64,000 nucleotides of DNA from Orientallactaga sibirica (taxonomy: Eukaryota; Chordata; Mammalia; Rodentia; Dipodidae), in assembly GCA_036365145.1 (NCBI GenBank), contig JAEOAD010000015.1:40459001-40523000 (forward strand), written 5' to 3'. Of this stretch, positions 41,214 through 52,994 are shown in pieces. How positions within the stretch are numbered: the first letter of the stretch is position 1; each line of letters opens with the position of its first letter. A program made the position numbers and the translations under genes. The notes below the pieces were generated by a model. The model was not told the origin of the DNA. It ran no database searches and saw nothing but the letters and a program-made list of their open reading frames with translations.

Positions 41214-43583
41214 TTTTATTGCCAACTTCCATAATTATAGACAGTAAACCATGATAATTCCCTCCCCTCTCCCCTTCATAAATGCATTCTCCATCATATC
41301 TCTTCCCTCACTCAATTAGTCTCTCTTTTATTTTTTAATATTATTTATTTATTTATTTGAGAGAGAAAAATAGGCAGAGATAGAGAAAAGGATTGAGAGA
41401 GAGAATAGGCATGCCAGGGCCTCCAGCCACTGCAAACGAACTCCAGATGTGTGTGTCTCCTTGTGCATCTGGCTTACATGGGTCCTAGGGAATTGAACCT
41501 GGGTTCTTTGGCTTTGCAGGCAAGCACCTGAACTTATCTCTCCAGTCCCTCTCTTTTTATTTTATTTTATTTTTAATTTTTGGTTTTTCAAGGTAGGGTC
41601 TCACTCTGGCTCAGGCTGACATGGAGTTAACTATGTAGTTTCAGGGTGGCCTCAAACACAAGGCAGTTCTCCTCCTACCTCTAACTCCCGAGTGCTGGGA
41701 GCTGTGATTAAAGGCATGCCACCATGCCTGGTCCCTCTCTTTTATTTTGATGTCATCTTTTCCTCTTATTATGAGGGTATCTCAAGCAATCAGGAGCCAG
41801 TCTGTACTAATGCTGAAGACATTTATTCACACTCTTAACACTCAACATTTGCATAACCAAACATTCCTTTACCTAAATCTCCTACTCCTGGCTTAATCTG
41901 GAAGCGGTTTACCTGCGACTGGCATTTGGTCTACAAGCAGAGTTCCAGAATGTGTGGTGATGATCTCTGGGGTTCTCCCAGGCTGCTCAGAATTCTATTG
42001 GTGGTACAGGACAGACGTTCACTGTGTCCAGTGACAGCTAGCATCTGGATCTCCTGGCTTTTTATGTGGCCGTGGTCTTAGTCCCATGCTGTGCTGCTGA
42101 TAACCACATTGGGGTTGGCTGTTTTGTATATCTTGACCACCTTGGGGCTGGCTGCCTCAGCTTTACTTTCACTATCCAACTGTCTACACTATGCTCCTAA
42201 TAGAGGGTCTTGTAAAGGTAGTACTAGGTATTGCGAGTCATGGATATCAAGGCCAATTTATGTCTGGAAGATAGCAATTTAAGAAGTCCTACCCTTTCTT
42301 TGGCTCTTACATTCATTCTGTCCACCACCTCTTCCACAATGGACCTTGAGCCTTGGAAGGTGTGATAGAGATGTTTTAGTGCTGAGCACTCCTCGGTCAC
42401 TTCTCAGCAATATGGAGTGGTCACCACCATCTGATAAAAGAAGGTTCTCTAACCAAAAATAGAGTAGCATTAATATGTGGGTATGGGGGCTAGAGGGATG
42501 GCTTAGTGGTTAAAGCACTTGCCTGCAAAGCCAAAGGACCTTGGTTAGATTCCCCAGTACCCACGAAAGCCAGATGCACAAGGGGGTGCATGCATCTGGA
42601 GTTAGTTTACAGTGGTTGGAAGCCCTGGCGTGCCCATTCTCCTTCTCTCTCTTTTCCTCTCTCAATAAATAAATAAAATATACGGGTATAAACTTAAGAA
42701 AAGTGCTTATAGGACAGTTTGGTGAGCATAATATATGCATTCACCCAGACAACAGTAGGTGTTACACTCCTAGGGCTTATGACCTCTCCTGCAATAGACT
42801 TTTTGTTATTGTTGTTTATTTATTTATTTTATTTGTTTTTTTCAAGGTAGGGTCTCGCTCTAGCCCAGGACATGTAATTCACTATGTAGTCTCAGGGTGA
42901 CCTTGAACTCTCAATTATCCTCCTATCTCTGCCTCCCGGGCCCTGGGATGAAGGGCACGTGCCACCATGCCTGACTTCCACAATAGGCTTTTTTTGTTGT
43001 TGTTGTTTTGTTTTTCGAGGTAGGGTCTCACTCTAGCTAAGGCTGACCTGGAATTCACTCTGTAGTCTCAGGGTGGCCTTGAACTCATGGTGATCCTCCT
43101 ACCTCTGCCTCCCGAGTGCTGGGATTAAAGGCGTGTGCCACCATGTCGGGCCACAATAGGCTTTTGATTAGGATTTCAGTATTAGACATGTATTCCCTCC
43201 CATGGAGCAGGCCTCCAGTCAAATTAGTGAGCAGTTAGTTTCCCCCATAACAGACATGACACTATTGTACTTAGTTCATTGGCCTGCCTGGCCAAACTTA
43301 AGGCTTGCAGTGTGTACTGTTGTTGATCTCCAGTAATGACTCTCTCCATGGAGCTGCATGCATTGTAGTTTTTTCCAGCTTTCTGTCAGCTGGTCTACAG
43401 GGAGGAGGTTTTCAGCTCAGCTCCAGCTTGATTTCTCAGTTACCTTGCAGCCAAAGCATGTGGAGTCTACAGCAGTAGGGTCTTACCATCTATTTCTGGT
43501 GGGAAACCAAGAGCTTTGGCAATGGCCTGTATTGTTTAGGGGGCATCAGGGACCTCCCTGGCCAACAACTCACTGGAAGGTCT
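41214..43583 (-). mobile_element. Composite retroposon, inverted copy broken by later insertions
   Basis: Retroposon segments read on the - strand: tail 41217-41335 (starting TTATTGCCAACTTCC on the + strand), 41733-41774, 42206-42486, 42686-42800 and 43155-43583. Insertions are a tRNA SINE (41335-41548), a B1 (41573-41732), an unclassified element (41783-42205), a tRNA SINE (42488-42685) and B1s (42833-42976, 42989-43153). Its 5' part reaches the region matching 36235-36330 of the longest copy (CAGGCCATTGCC landmark). Confidence 0.78.
41783..42205 (-). mobile_element. Unclassified insertion, LTR-like
   Basis: About 425 bp interrupts the retroposon copy. On the - strand it has AATAAATGTCTTCAGCA near its end, like an LTR R region. 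Flanks CTCTTATTATGAGGG and CTCCTAATAGAGGG look like a diverged duplication of the retroposon target sequence. No poly(A) and no clear TG..CA ends were seen, so the class is open. Confidence 0.45.
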
Positions 43584-43991
43584 TGTAAGGTTTGGAAGTG
43601 ACCAAGACTACGCAAACCACTCTGAGGCAAAGATAAAAGCTTTTATTCGGAAAAAGCATGAGCTGCCAGGGCTGACTCACAAGAGAGGAACACAAACAAC
43701 CTGAGTTTTCAGATAGTGGACTTTATGGGGCTTTTTCAGTTGGGGGAAGGTGAGGAAGGAAAAGAAAAGTTCCTTTAGGGGAGATCATTACATTAAAATA
43801 GCTAGAGTGTGACACCAGAACAGAGACCATATGACTAAAGAGATAAGGGGGCAGGAAACCATGACCTAGGGCATTGTTAGGCAAGGAGGGGATAAGGACT
43901 GGGTGGTTTCTTGAGTAATGTGGATAATTCACTTCCTTCTGCCTCTGCTGACCATGGTGACTCCATCTTGGGAGCCCTTGCTGACCTAACA
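43584..43991 (-). mobile_element. Putative solo LTR (408 bp)
   Basis: It starts TGTAAGG and ends CCTAACA on the + strand, with flanking GGTCT and GGTAT as a possible 5 bp duplication with one mismatch. On the - strand it carries CCGAATAAAAGCTTTTATC near its 3' end, a typical LTR poly(A) region. It is perhaps ERVK-like. Confidence 0.55.
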
Positions 43992-44690
43992 GGTATTTCA
44001 TCCTTGGCACTTAATTTTTTTCTACCAAATATATGGCTTCTGGGTATGCCATTTTCAAAAAAGTAGGTTTCCATATGACTTATTCATAGCATCTTAAATT
44101 GTGATTAACCCTCCCCCCCCCGCACACCCTTCCTTTACTCAATCTCTTCCCCTGACCTCACTTAGGCCATTCCACCCCCAGAATCTGTTCATCTACTTAC
44201 ATATATACAATACCATCCCCTTAAGTCATCTCCTCTCCTCCCCCCCCTTATAGTCCCTTTCTAGCTTACTGACCTCTGCTACCAGTTTTTACTCCAACTC
44301 ACATATAAGTCTAATATGTAGCTAGAATCCACAAATGAGAGAGAACATGTGGTATTTGGCTTTCCTGGGTCAGGGTTACCTCAGTTAGTATAATCCTTTC
44401 CAGATCCACCCATTTCCCTGCAGATTTCATAATTTTATTTTTCTTTACCCCTGAGTAGAACTTCATTGTATAAATGTACCACATCTTCATTAGCTATTCA
44501 TCAGTTGAGGGACATCTTTTGTGACTTGTGAATACAGCAGGAATAAACATAGATGTGCAAGTATCTCTATTTTTAGCTATCTATTTTTAGCTATCTCAGG
44601 AACCTCGACACTGATTTCCACAACAGTAAAAGGGTTTCTCTTTTTCAGCATTTATTGTCATTTGTTTCCTTTTAAAAAATATTTTATTCT

Positions 44691-45578
44691 TGCCGGGCAT
44701 GGTGGCGCACGCCTTTAATCCCAGCACTCGGGAGGCAGAGGTAGGAGGAGGATCACCAAGAGTTTGAGGCCACCCTGAGACTACATAGTTAATTCCAGGT
44801 CAGCCTGGACCAGAGTGAGACCCTACCTCGAAAAACCCCCCCAAAAAAAATTATTATTATTTATTTATTTATGAGAGAGTGGCAGAGAGGGACAGAATGG
44901 GTGCACAAGGGCCTTTAGCCACTGCAAACAAACTCCAGATGTATGTGCCACCATGTGCATCTGGTTTATGTGGGATTTGTAGAATATAACCTGGGAGCTG
45001 GGCGTGGTGGTGCACACCTTTAATCCCAGAACTTTGGAGGCAGAGGTAGGAGGATTGCCATGAGTTGGAGGCCACCCTGAGGCTCCATAGTGAATTCCAG
45101 GTCAGCCTGGGCTAGGTGAACCCTCAAAAAATAAAAATGGGCTGGGCGTGGTGGTGCACGCCTTTAATCCCAGCACTCGGGAGGCAGCAGTAGGAGGATT
45201 GCCGAGAGTTCGAGGCCACCCTGAGACTACATAGTTAATTCCAGGTCAGCCTGGACCAGAGTGAGACCCTACCTTGCAAAACCAGAAATAAATAAATAAA
45301 TAAAAAATAAAAATAAAAATGGCCAGGCGTGGTGGTGACGACCTTTAATCCCAGCACTTGGGAGGCAGAGGTAGGAGGATCGCTGAGAGTTCGAGGCCAC
45401 CCTGAGACTAGATAGTGAATTCCAGGTCAGCCTGAGCTAGAGTGAGAACATACTTCGGAAAACCCACAAAAATAAAATAAAATAAAATAAAATAAAAAAA
45501 ATAAATAAAAAAGAATCTAACCTGGGTCCTTAGGTTTCACAAGCATGCACCTTAACCACTAAGCCATATCTCCAGCCA
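44691..45578. repeat. tRNA SINE split by several B1s
   Basis: B1 + strand at about 44693-44850, then a minus-strand tRNA SINE begun at 44862-44995 and resumed at 45513-45578. Three B1 + strand copies lie between (44997-45135, 45144-45310, 45320-45510). Confidence 0.78.
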
Positions 45579-45859
45579 GGATGATAGCCATTCTACAGGA
45601 GTGAGGTGGAATCTCAAAGTAGTGAGTGGTTTTTTTTTTTGTTTGTTTGTTTTTTTTTTTGGTTTTTTGTTTTTGTTTTCTTGGTAGGGTCTTGCATATT
45701 GAGTGAGCATGTGCAACCTTGTGCTACACCTCACCTTTGTGCGCCTGGCTTATGTGGGATCTGGAGAGTCTAACATGGGTCCTTAGGGCTTCTCAGGCAA
45801 GCGCCTTCACTGCTAAGCCATCTCTCCAGCCCCATTTTTTTAAAATATTTTATTTATTT

Positions 45860-45895
<36 letters not shown>

Positions 45896-47568
45896 CAGAA
45901 ATAGGCAGGTAGAGAGAGAGAGAGAGAATGGGCGCGCCATGGCCTCCAGCCACTACAAACGAACTCCAGATGCATGTGCCCCCTTGTTCATCTGGCTTAC
46001 GTGGGTTCTGGAGAATCAAGCCTTGAACCGGGGTCCTTAGGCTTCACAGGCAAGTGTTTAACCGGTAAGCCATCTCTCCAGCCCCCTCCAGCCCCATTTT
46101 ATTTATTTATTTTTTGAGGCAATTGTGAGTAGGAGTTATTCCCTGATTTCAGCCTCAGCATGTTTTTTGTTAGTTTTTTGAAGGCTACTGATTTCTGGGT
46201 GTTCATTTTTATATCCTGTTACATTACTGGAAGTGTTTATCAGCTCTAACAGTCTGTTGGTAGTCTCAGGGTACTTTATGTATAGAATCATATCATCTGC
46301 AAATCCTGAGGCTCCATAGTGAATTCCAGGTCAGCCTGGGCTAGAGTGAAACCCTCAAAAAATAAAAATGGGCTGGGCGTGGTGGTGCACGCCTTTAATC
46401 CCAGCACTCGGGAGGCAGCAGTAGGAGGATTGCCAAGAGTTCGAGGCCACCCTGAGACTACATAGTTAATTCCAGGTCAGCCTGGACCAGAGTGAGACCC
46501 TACCTTGCAAAACCAGAAATAAATAAATAAATAAAAAATAAAAATAAAAATGGCCAGGCGTGGTGGCGCACGCCTTTAATCCCAGCACTTGGGAGGCAGA
46601 GGTAGGAGGATCGCTGAGAGTTCGAGGCCACCCTGAGACTAGATAGTGAATTCCAGGTCAGCCTGAGCTAGAGTGAGAACATACTTCGGAAAACCCACAA
46701 AAATAAAATAAAATAAAATAATAAAATAAAATAAAATAAAATAAAATAAAATAATAAAATAAAATAAAAAAATAAATAAATATAAAAAAGAATCTAACCT
46801 GGGTCCTTAGGTTTCACAAGCATGCACCTTAACCACTAAGCCATGTCTCCAGCCAGGATGATAGCCATTCTACAGGAGTGAGGTGGAATCTCAAAGTAGT
46901 GAGTGGTTTTTTTTTTTGTTTGTTTGTTTTTTTGGTTTGTTTGTTTTTTGTTTTTTCTTGGTAGGGTCTTGCATATTGAGTGAGCATGTGCAACCTTGTG
47001 CTTACCTCACCTTTGTGCGTCTGGCTTATGTGGGATCTGGAGAGTCTAACATGGGTCCTTAGGCTTCTCAGGCAAGCGCCTTCACTGCTAAACCATCTCT
47101 CCAGCCCCATTTTTTTAAAAATATTTTATTTATTTATTTGAGAGAGAGAGAGAGAGATACAGAAATAGGCAGGTAGAGAGAGAGAGAGAATGGGCGCGCC
47201 ATGGCCTCCAGCCACTACAAACGAACTCCAGATGCATGTGCCCCCTTGTTCATCTGGCTTACGTGGGTTCTGGAGAATCAAGCCTTGAACCGGGGTCCTT
47301 AGGCTTCACAGGCAAGTGTTTAACCGGTAAGCCATCTCTCCAGCCCCCTCCAGCCCCATTTTATTTATTTATTTTTTGAGGCAATTGTGAGTAGGAGTTA
47401 TTCCCTGATTTCAGCCTCAGCATGTTTTTTGTTAGTGTATAGGAAGGCTACTGATTTCTGGGTGTTCATTTTTATATCCTGTTACATTACTGGAAGTGTT
47501 TATCAGCTCTAACAGTCTGTTGGTAGTCTCCAGGGTACTTTATGTATAGAATCATATCATCTGCAAAT
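45076..47568 (+). repeat. Head-to-tail tandem duplication, unit about 1.23-1.26 kb
   Basis: Unit 1 is 45076-46304 and unit 2 is 46305-47568. Both begin CCTGAGGCTCCATAGTGAA (inside a B1) and end CATATCATCTGCAAAT (inside L1). In between, both hold the same two B1s, the same SINE remnants, the same T/G-rich tract and the same L1 segment, with only scattered differences. Unit 2 differs mainly by expanded AATAA runs (46700-46770). The junction joins L1 to B1 directly at 46304/46305. Confidence 0.9.
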
Positions 47569-48160
47569 AATGATAATTTAATTTCTTCTCTTCCAATTTG
47601 TATCCCTTTTATGTGTGTCTTTTCCTTATGGCTATAGCTAAGACTTCCAGTACTATATTAAATAAAGGTGGGAAACAGGCGTGATGGCGCATACCTTCAA
47701 TCCCAGCACTCGGGAGGCAGAGGTAGGAGGGATCACTGTGAGTTCAAGGCCACCATGAGATTACATAGTGAATTCCAGGTCAGCCTGGGCTAGACTGAGA
47801 CCCTACCTTGGAAAACAAAAACAAAACAAAGGTGGGGACAATGGACCCCTTGTCTTCCTGATTTTAGTGGAAAAGCTTCAGGTTTTTCCCCATGTAGTAT
47901 TATGTTGGCTGTAGGTTTGTCATAAATAGCCTTTATTATGTTGAGATATATTCCTTCTATTCCCAGTTTCTGTAGGACTTTTACCATGAAGGGATGTTGG
48001 ATTTTGTCAAATGCCTTTTCTGCATCTATTGAGATGACCATGTGATTTTTGTCTATCAGTCCATTTATATAATGTACTACATTTATCAATTTGTGCATGT
48101 TGAACCATCCCTGCATCTCTGGGATAAAGCCTACTAGGCCTACTTGAATGATCTTTTCAA

Positions 48161-48192
<32 letters not shown>

Positions 48193-48392
48193 GGTTTTCC
48201 GAGGTAGGGTCTCACTTTAGCTCAGGCTGACCTGGAATTCACTATATAGTCTCAGGGTGGCCTCGAACTCATGGCAATCTTCCTACCGATGCCTTCCGAG
48301 TGTTGGGATTAAAGGCATGTGCCACCACACCTGGCTGTTGCCAATATTTTGTTGAGAATTTTTGCATCTATGTTCATGAGGGGATATTTTCT

Positions 48393-48450
48393 TTTTCTTT
48401 TCTTTTCTTTTCTTTCTTTTTCTTTCTTTCTTTTCTTTCTTTTTTTTTTT
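48393..48450 (+). repeat. (TTTTC)n-like pyrimidine run at B1 tail
   Basis: TTTTC and TTTC units directly before a minus-strand B1 (48431-48590), i.e. its degenerate A-tail. Confidence 0.8.
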
Positions 48451-49333
48451 TTTTTTGGTTTTTCGAGGTAGGGTTTCACTCTAGTCCAGGCTGACCTGGA
48501 ATTCAGTTTCATGGTGGCCTCAAACTCACAGTGATCCTCCTATCTCTGCCTCCTGAATGCTAGGATTAAAGGCATGTGCCAACACTCTAATTTTCTTTTT
48601 TTGTTCCATCTTTGTCTGATTTTGGTATTAGGATAATGATGGCTTCATAGAGGGGTTTTGCTAGTATTCCTTCCTTTTCTATTTTATGGAAAAGTTTGAG
48701 AAGCATTGGTATTAGTTCTTCTGTGATGGTCTAGTATAATTCACCAGTGAATCCATCTGGGCCTGGCCACTTTTTAGTTGGGAGATTTTTTTGTTGTTGT
48801 TGTGTTTTGTGTTTGGGGTAGGGTCTCAATCTAGCTCAGGCTGACCTGGAATTCACTCTGTATTCTCAGGGTGGCCTTGAACTCATCGTGATCCTACTAC
48901 CTCTGCCTCCCAAGTGCTAGAATTAAAGGCATGTGCCACCATGCCCAGCTTGGTTGGGAGATTTTTAATAACTGTTTTGATCTCTGTATGTGTTATAGGT
49001 AGTTCTATTTAAATAGTTTATCTCATGTTGATTTAATTTTGGTAGGTCATATAAATCTAAGAAATCATCCATTTAATTTCAAATTTTCAAACTTAGTGGA
49101 CTATATGTTCTTAAAGTATGTCCTGGGGCTGGAGAGGTGGCTTAGCAATTAAGATGCTTCCCTGTGAAGCCTAAGGACCCATGTTCAAGTCTCCAGATCC
49201 CACATAAACCAGACACACAAAGGTGAGGCAAGCTTAAGGTTGCACATACCCACTAGGTGGCAAAAGCATTTGGAGTTCAATTGCAGTGGCTGAGGCCCTG
49301 TGTGCCAATTCTCTCTCTCTCTCTCCCCCCCCC

Positions 49334-49335
<2 letters not shown>

Positions 49336-49386
<51 letters not shown>
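49336..49386 (+). repeat. (TA)n microsatellite
   Basis: An uninterrupted TA repeat between the TC/C-run tail of one tRNA SINE (49126-49335) and the next (49400 onward). Confidence 0.9.
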
Positions 49387-49390
<4 letters not shown>

Positions 49391-50087
49391 TTTTAAAAGG
49401 GCTGGAGAGATGGCTTAGCAGTTAAGGTATTTGCCTGCAAAGCAAAAGAACCCAAGTTTGATTCCCCAGGATCCACATAAGCTGGATGCACAAGGTGGTA
49501 CATACATCTGGAGACTCCAGACACATGCACCTCCCTGTGCATCTGACTTGCATAGGTCCTGGGGAATTGAACCTGGTTCCTTCGTCTTGGTTTGCTAAGG
49601 GTTTATCAATCTTGTTTGTCCTTTCAAAGAACCAACTCTTTTTCTTTTTTTATTTTGGTTTTTTGAAGTAGGGTCTCACTCTAGCACAGCCTGACCTTGA
49701 ATTAACTATGTAGTTTCAAGGTGGCTTTGAACTCACTCGATCCTCCTACCTCTGCCTCCTGAGTGCTAGGATTAAAGGCATGCACCACCACGCCCAGCAT
49801 AACTGTTTTTCATTGATTCTTTGTATTGTTTTTTTTATTTCTATTTCATTAATTTCTGCCCTAATATTTATTATTTCTTCACATCTACTGATTTTTGGTT
49901 TGTCTTGTTCTTCTTTTCCCAAGTCTTTAAGATGAAGCATTAAATTGCTTAACTGCAACCTTTCTAATTTCTTAGTATAGGCACTTAAAGCTATAAATTT
50001 CCCTCTTAGGACTGCCTTCATTGTATCCCAAAGGTTTTGGTGTGTTATGTTATCATTATCATTTGATTCTCTAAATTTATTATTTTT

Positions 50088-50692
50088 TAAATATTTTATT
50101 TATTTGAGAGAGAAATACAGAAATAGGCAGGTAGAGCGAGAGGAAGAGAGAGAGAGAATGGGCATGCCAGGGCCTCCAGCCACTGTAAACGAACTCCAGA
50201 TACATGGTCCCCCTTGTGCATCTTGCTTACATGGGTCCTGGGGAATTGAACCTGGGTCCTTTGGCTTTGCAGGCAAGAACCTTAACTGCTAAGCCATCTC
50301 TCCAACCCATAAATATATTATTATATATTATTATTTTTTGTTTTTGTTTTTTGTGTTTTTGTTTTGTTCTGGTTTGGTTTGATTTTTCAAGGTAGGGTCT
50401 CACTGTAGCCCAGACAGACCTGGAATTCACTCTGTAGTTTCAGGGTAGCCTCCAGTTCATGGTGATTCTCCTACTTCTGCCTCCCAAGTGCTGGGATTAA
50501 AGGCATGTGCCACCAGGCCCAGCTTGGAAATATTTTTTTTAATCTACTTTTTATTTTTTGTTCTTTTTTTAAACTTTTTTTTTTTTTTTTTTTTTTTGGT
50601 TTTTTATTTTTGATCCAGGCTGACCTGGAATTAACTATGTAGTCTCAGGGTTTAAACTTTTTCCCAAGTGCTGGGATTTTAACGCCCGGCTC
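50088..50692 (-). repeat. tRNA SINE and B1 copies
   Basis: tRNA SINE - strand at about 50088-50310, B1 - strand at 50380-50525, and a truncated, internally deleted B1 at 50575-50692. Confidence 0.78.
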
Positions 50693-50840
50693 AACTTTTT
50701 TTTTTAATTTTTTTTATTGAACATATCCATAATTGTAGACAAGAACCCATGGCAATTCCCTCTCTCCCCCAACTTTCCTCTTTGAAACACCACTCTCCAT
50801 CATATCCCCTCTCCTTCTCAGTCAGTCTCTCTTTTATTTT

Positions 50841-52994
50841 TATTTACTTATCTTTTTGTTGTTGTTGTGTGACCGTTTATTGCAGAAACATGAACAAACA
50901 TCTACCTACTCCCAACAGGCCAAAGTAATATCACTCAAGTCTAGCTTGGTGAGCAGTTTGTCTATTGTGTTCACTTATAGGAGCATCAGTGAAGGGCTAC
51001 CCAGAACAGCCACATCAGTGAAAAATCTCACGGAGGATAGATAAATTCACAGAGCTCCATAGATGGAGGCTCCTCCTGTGAAGTGTGCCTTAAATCCAAT
51101 CAGAAATAGTTGGTTGTCATGCCACTGTTGCAGTAGTGAGCACCTCTTACTTGATATGTTCATAAGGTAGCATGCAGGGTGTGCATTCCTAAAAGACTAT
51201 TGGTGATGATTCTACCTCAGCCACCTGCATAGTGTCTTCCAGCACCACAAAAGCTAGCCAGAGGGAGAGAGCTTCCAATTCAGTGACAGCTTGCTTTCTC
51301 CATGCCTTGGCAGCTTTATACTTCTCCCTGATGGCCTGCTGACGCCAATGGGGTATACTGAGGCATGCTCTATGCAGCTCACTCAGGCAAGGCACAATGT
51401 CACTTAATAAATAGCCTGTAAATGCAGCAAGCGTTTCTGGCCAGAAGTGCCTGTTCACAACGTAGTTTGCCAGGCAATAAGCTGCTGCAGCTATCAGTGA
51501 AGGAAGATATTTCAAGAAAGTGTCAGCTTCAAGTAGACTGAGTTCTGCTACATACTTGGCCAAGTTCTCGGTTCTGATGCACACTCCTTGCCACCTCAGG
51601 TACTGAAGAAGAAACTGGTTGGTGGTTGGCACTGTCAGATCAAAAGCTAAGACTTTCAGAAGCAGGTGTTCCATCCTTAAGAGTTGCTGTTTTGTGTTAT
51701 GTTATGTAAACAAACTTGTCCACTTCAGGTGGATATATATATATATATATATTTTGTTTTGTTTTGTTTTGTTTTTGAGGTAGGGTTTCACTCTTAGTCC
51801 AGGCTGACCTGGAATTCACTATGTAGTCTCAGGGTGGCCTTGAATTCATGGTGATCCTCCTACCTCTGCCTCCCGAGTGCTGGGATTAAAGGTGTGCGCC
51901 ACCACACCTGGCCAAGTGGATATATTTCTTCATATTTTCTTCCAAGGCTCAAAGTCCATTGCAGAAGAGGTGGCGGAAAGGGTGTAAGAGCCAAAGGAAG
52001 GGCAGAACTCCTTACAACTTGCTCCTTCAAACACAAAATGGCATGGATATCCAAGACCTCGTAGTGCCTGACACTACGAAGCCAGAAGAATAGCTGCTGT
52101 CCCAATGAGACAGACTGAGAACTGACATGCAGGTAAGAAATCTATCCAGGAAGTTGACAGCCAGGTACAGAATCTCTGTGCGAAGTTTATATTCTTCACC
52201 AGCCTCCACTAGCCAGTCCACCAGGATGATGTGCATGCTGTCTGTGATGTCCGGCTGCTTCCTCATGTGGTGAGCCTTGGGTTTCGGTCTCATTTCAGCT
52301 TCTCTAAGATACTGATGAATTTCTTCAGCATACTCAGTCACATTTATCACATCTATGCCAAAATCGGATGCTTCTTCAGACTGGAAACGGACAAAAGAAT
52401 CTACCAGCATGGGGGAAACTTTTGAAATCCAGCAGGAAGTGGAGGCCTGATTTGGGTGTGCTGGGGTCTACTTCACATACATCCTCAAATGCTAGCACCT
52501 CTCTCACTGGGCAGTTGTCTTTGTACCCCTGTTCAGGCTCCTCCATGTAGATATCAAGTCCATGGGTGCCTGGTTCATGGAAGGCAGTCAGTGAACAGCT
52601 TCTTTCCAACTGGAGGAAAGACATTCTTTGATCCAGAGAAACACCTGATTGTTGTAATCTCCTGGCCACAGGCTCTCCTGTGCTGTTCATTCTCAGCATC
52701 CCAGCACTGTCCTTTATGAGGGATCTTGTACCAGCTGGGCTCTGGTGAGCATTTGACAAGAGTCACCCAGAACTCAAGCCACTGTAGGTGGGACAAATGC
52801 ACTCTTGGAACTGTTGTGACGCATTGCTTGAGCCCCCACGAGCTGCTGAGCGGGCCTGGGTCTTCTGGGGAGGGGGTTCTAAAGTTCTTTATGTGAGGAC
52901 CTCTAAGCAGGTGCAACCCTGGCGAGGTGAGGGGCGGGCAGGGCGCTGAGGGAGCAGCCTGGCTTGTTCACAGAGATTCCAGCCCAGACACCGC
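50841..52994 (-). pseudogene. CCNA1P: CCNA1 (cyclin A1) processed pseudogene
   Basis: Intronless cyclin A1-like sequence on the - strand: N-terminal [34 protein letters not shown], the cyclin box KKQPDIT-like to [13 protein letters not shown] and [10 protein letters not shown], then [20 protein letters not shown] and [11 protein letters not shown] 5' GC-rich leader is retained. The 3' UTR ends with AATAAA near 50880 (minus strand) and an A-rich tail. Flanks CAGTCTCTCTTTTATTTT (50823-50840) and CAGTCTGTCTTTTATTTT (52995-53012) form an 18 bp target-site duplication with one mismatch. Frameshifts, stops, a B1 (51757-51913) and a foreign 138 bp piece (51941-52078) break it. It is close to CCNA1 rather than CCNA2 by the [16 protein letters not shown] region. 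Confidence 0.92.
51941..52078 (+). repeat. Internal fragment of the composite retroposon inside the CCNA1 pseudogene
   Basis: About 138 bp matches 25609-25750 of the intronic copy (from CTTCCAAGGCTC to CTGACACTACG). It interrupts the cyclin frame between LLA and KYEEIYP. There is no poly(A), no target duplication, and the orientation is opposite to the host retroposon copy. Confidence 0.78.

Larger units (their letters stand above)
43997..50085 (-). mobile_element. Broken L1 (LINE-1) on the minus strand
   Basis: L1 pieces occur in order on the - strand: early ORF2 near 49800-50085 (EIINIRAEINEIE-like), further ORF2 at 48960-49120 and 48590-48790, reverse transcriptase at 47830-48160 ([35 protein letters not shown]), 47570-47668, the duplicated segment, then the ORF2 end and 3' UTR at 43997-44690. 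SINE insertions at 44691-45578, 45843-46083, 47668-47830, 48163-48335, 48431-48590, 48790-48950, 49126-49505 and 49650-49797 break it. It is 5'-truncated and inactive. Confidence 0.82.

Noticed and set aside
47790..48215. 141-residue minus-strand ORF as a gene
   Set aside because: It is a fragment of L1 ORF2 reverse transcriptase flanked by B1-derived codons.
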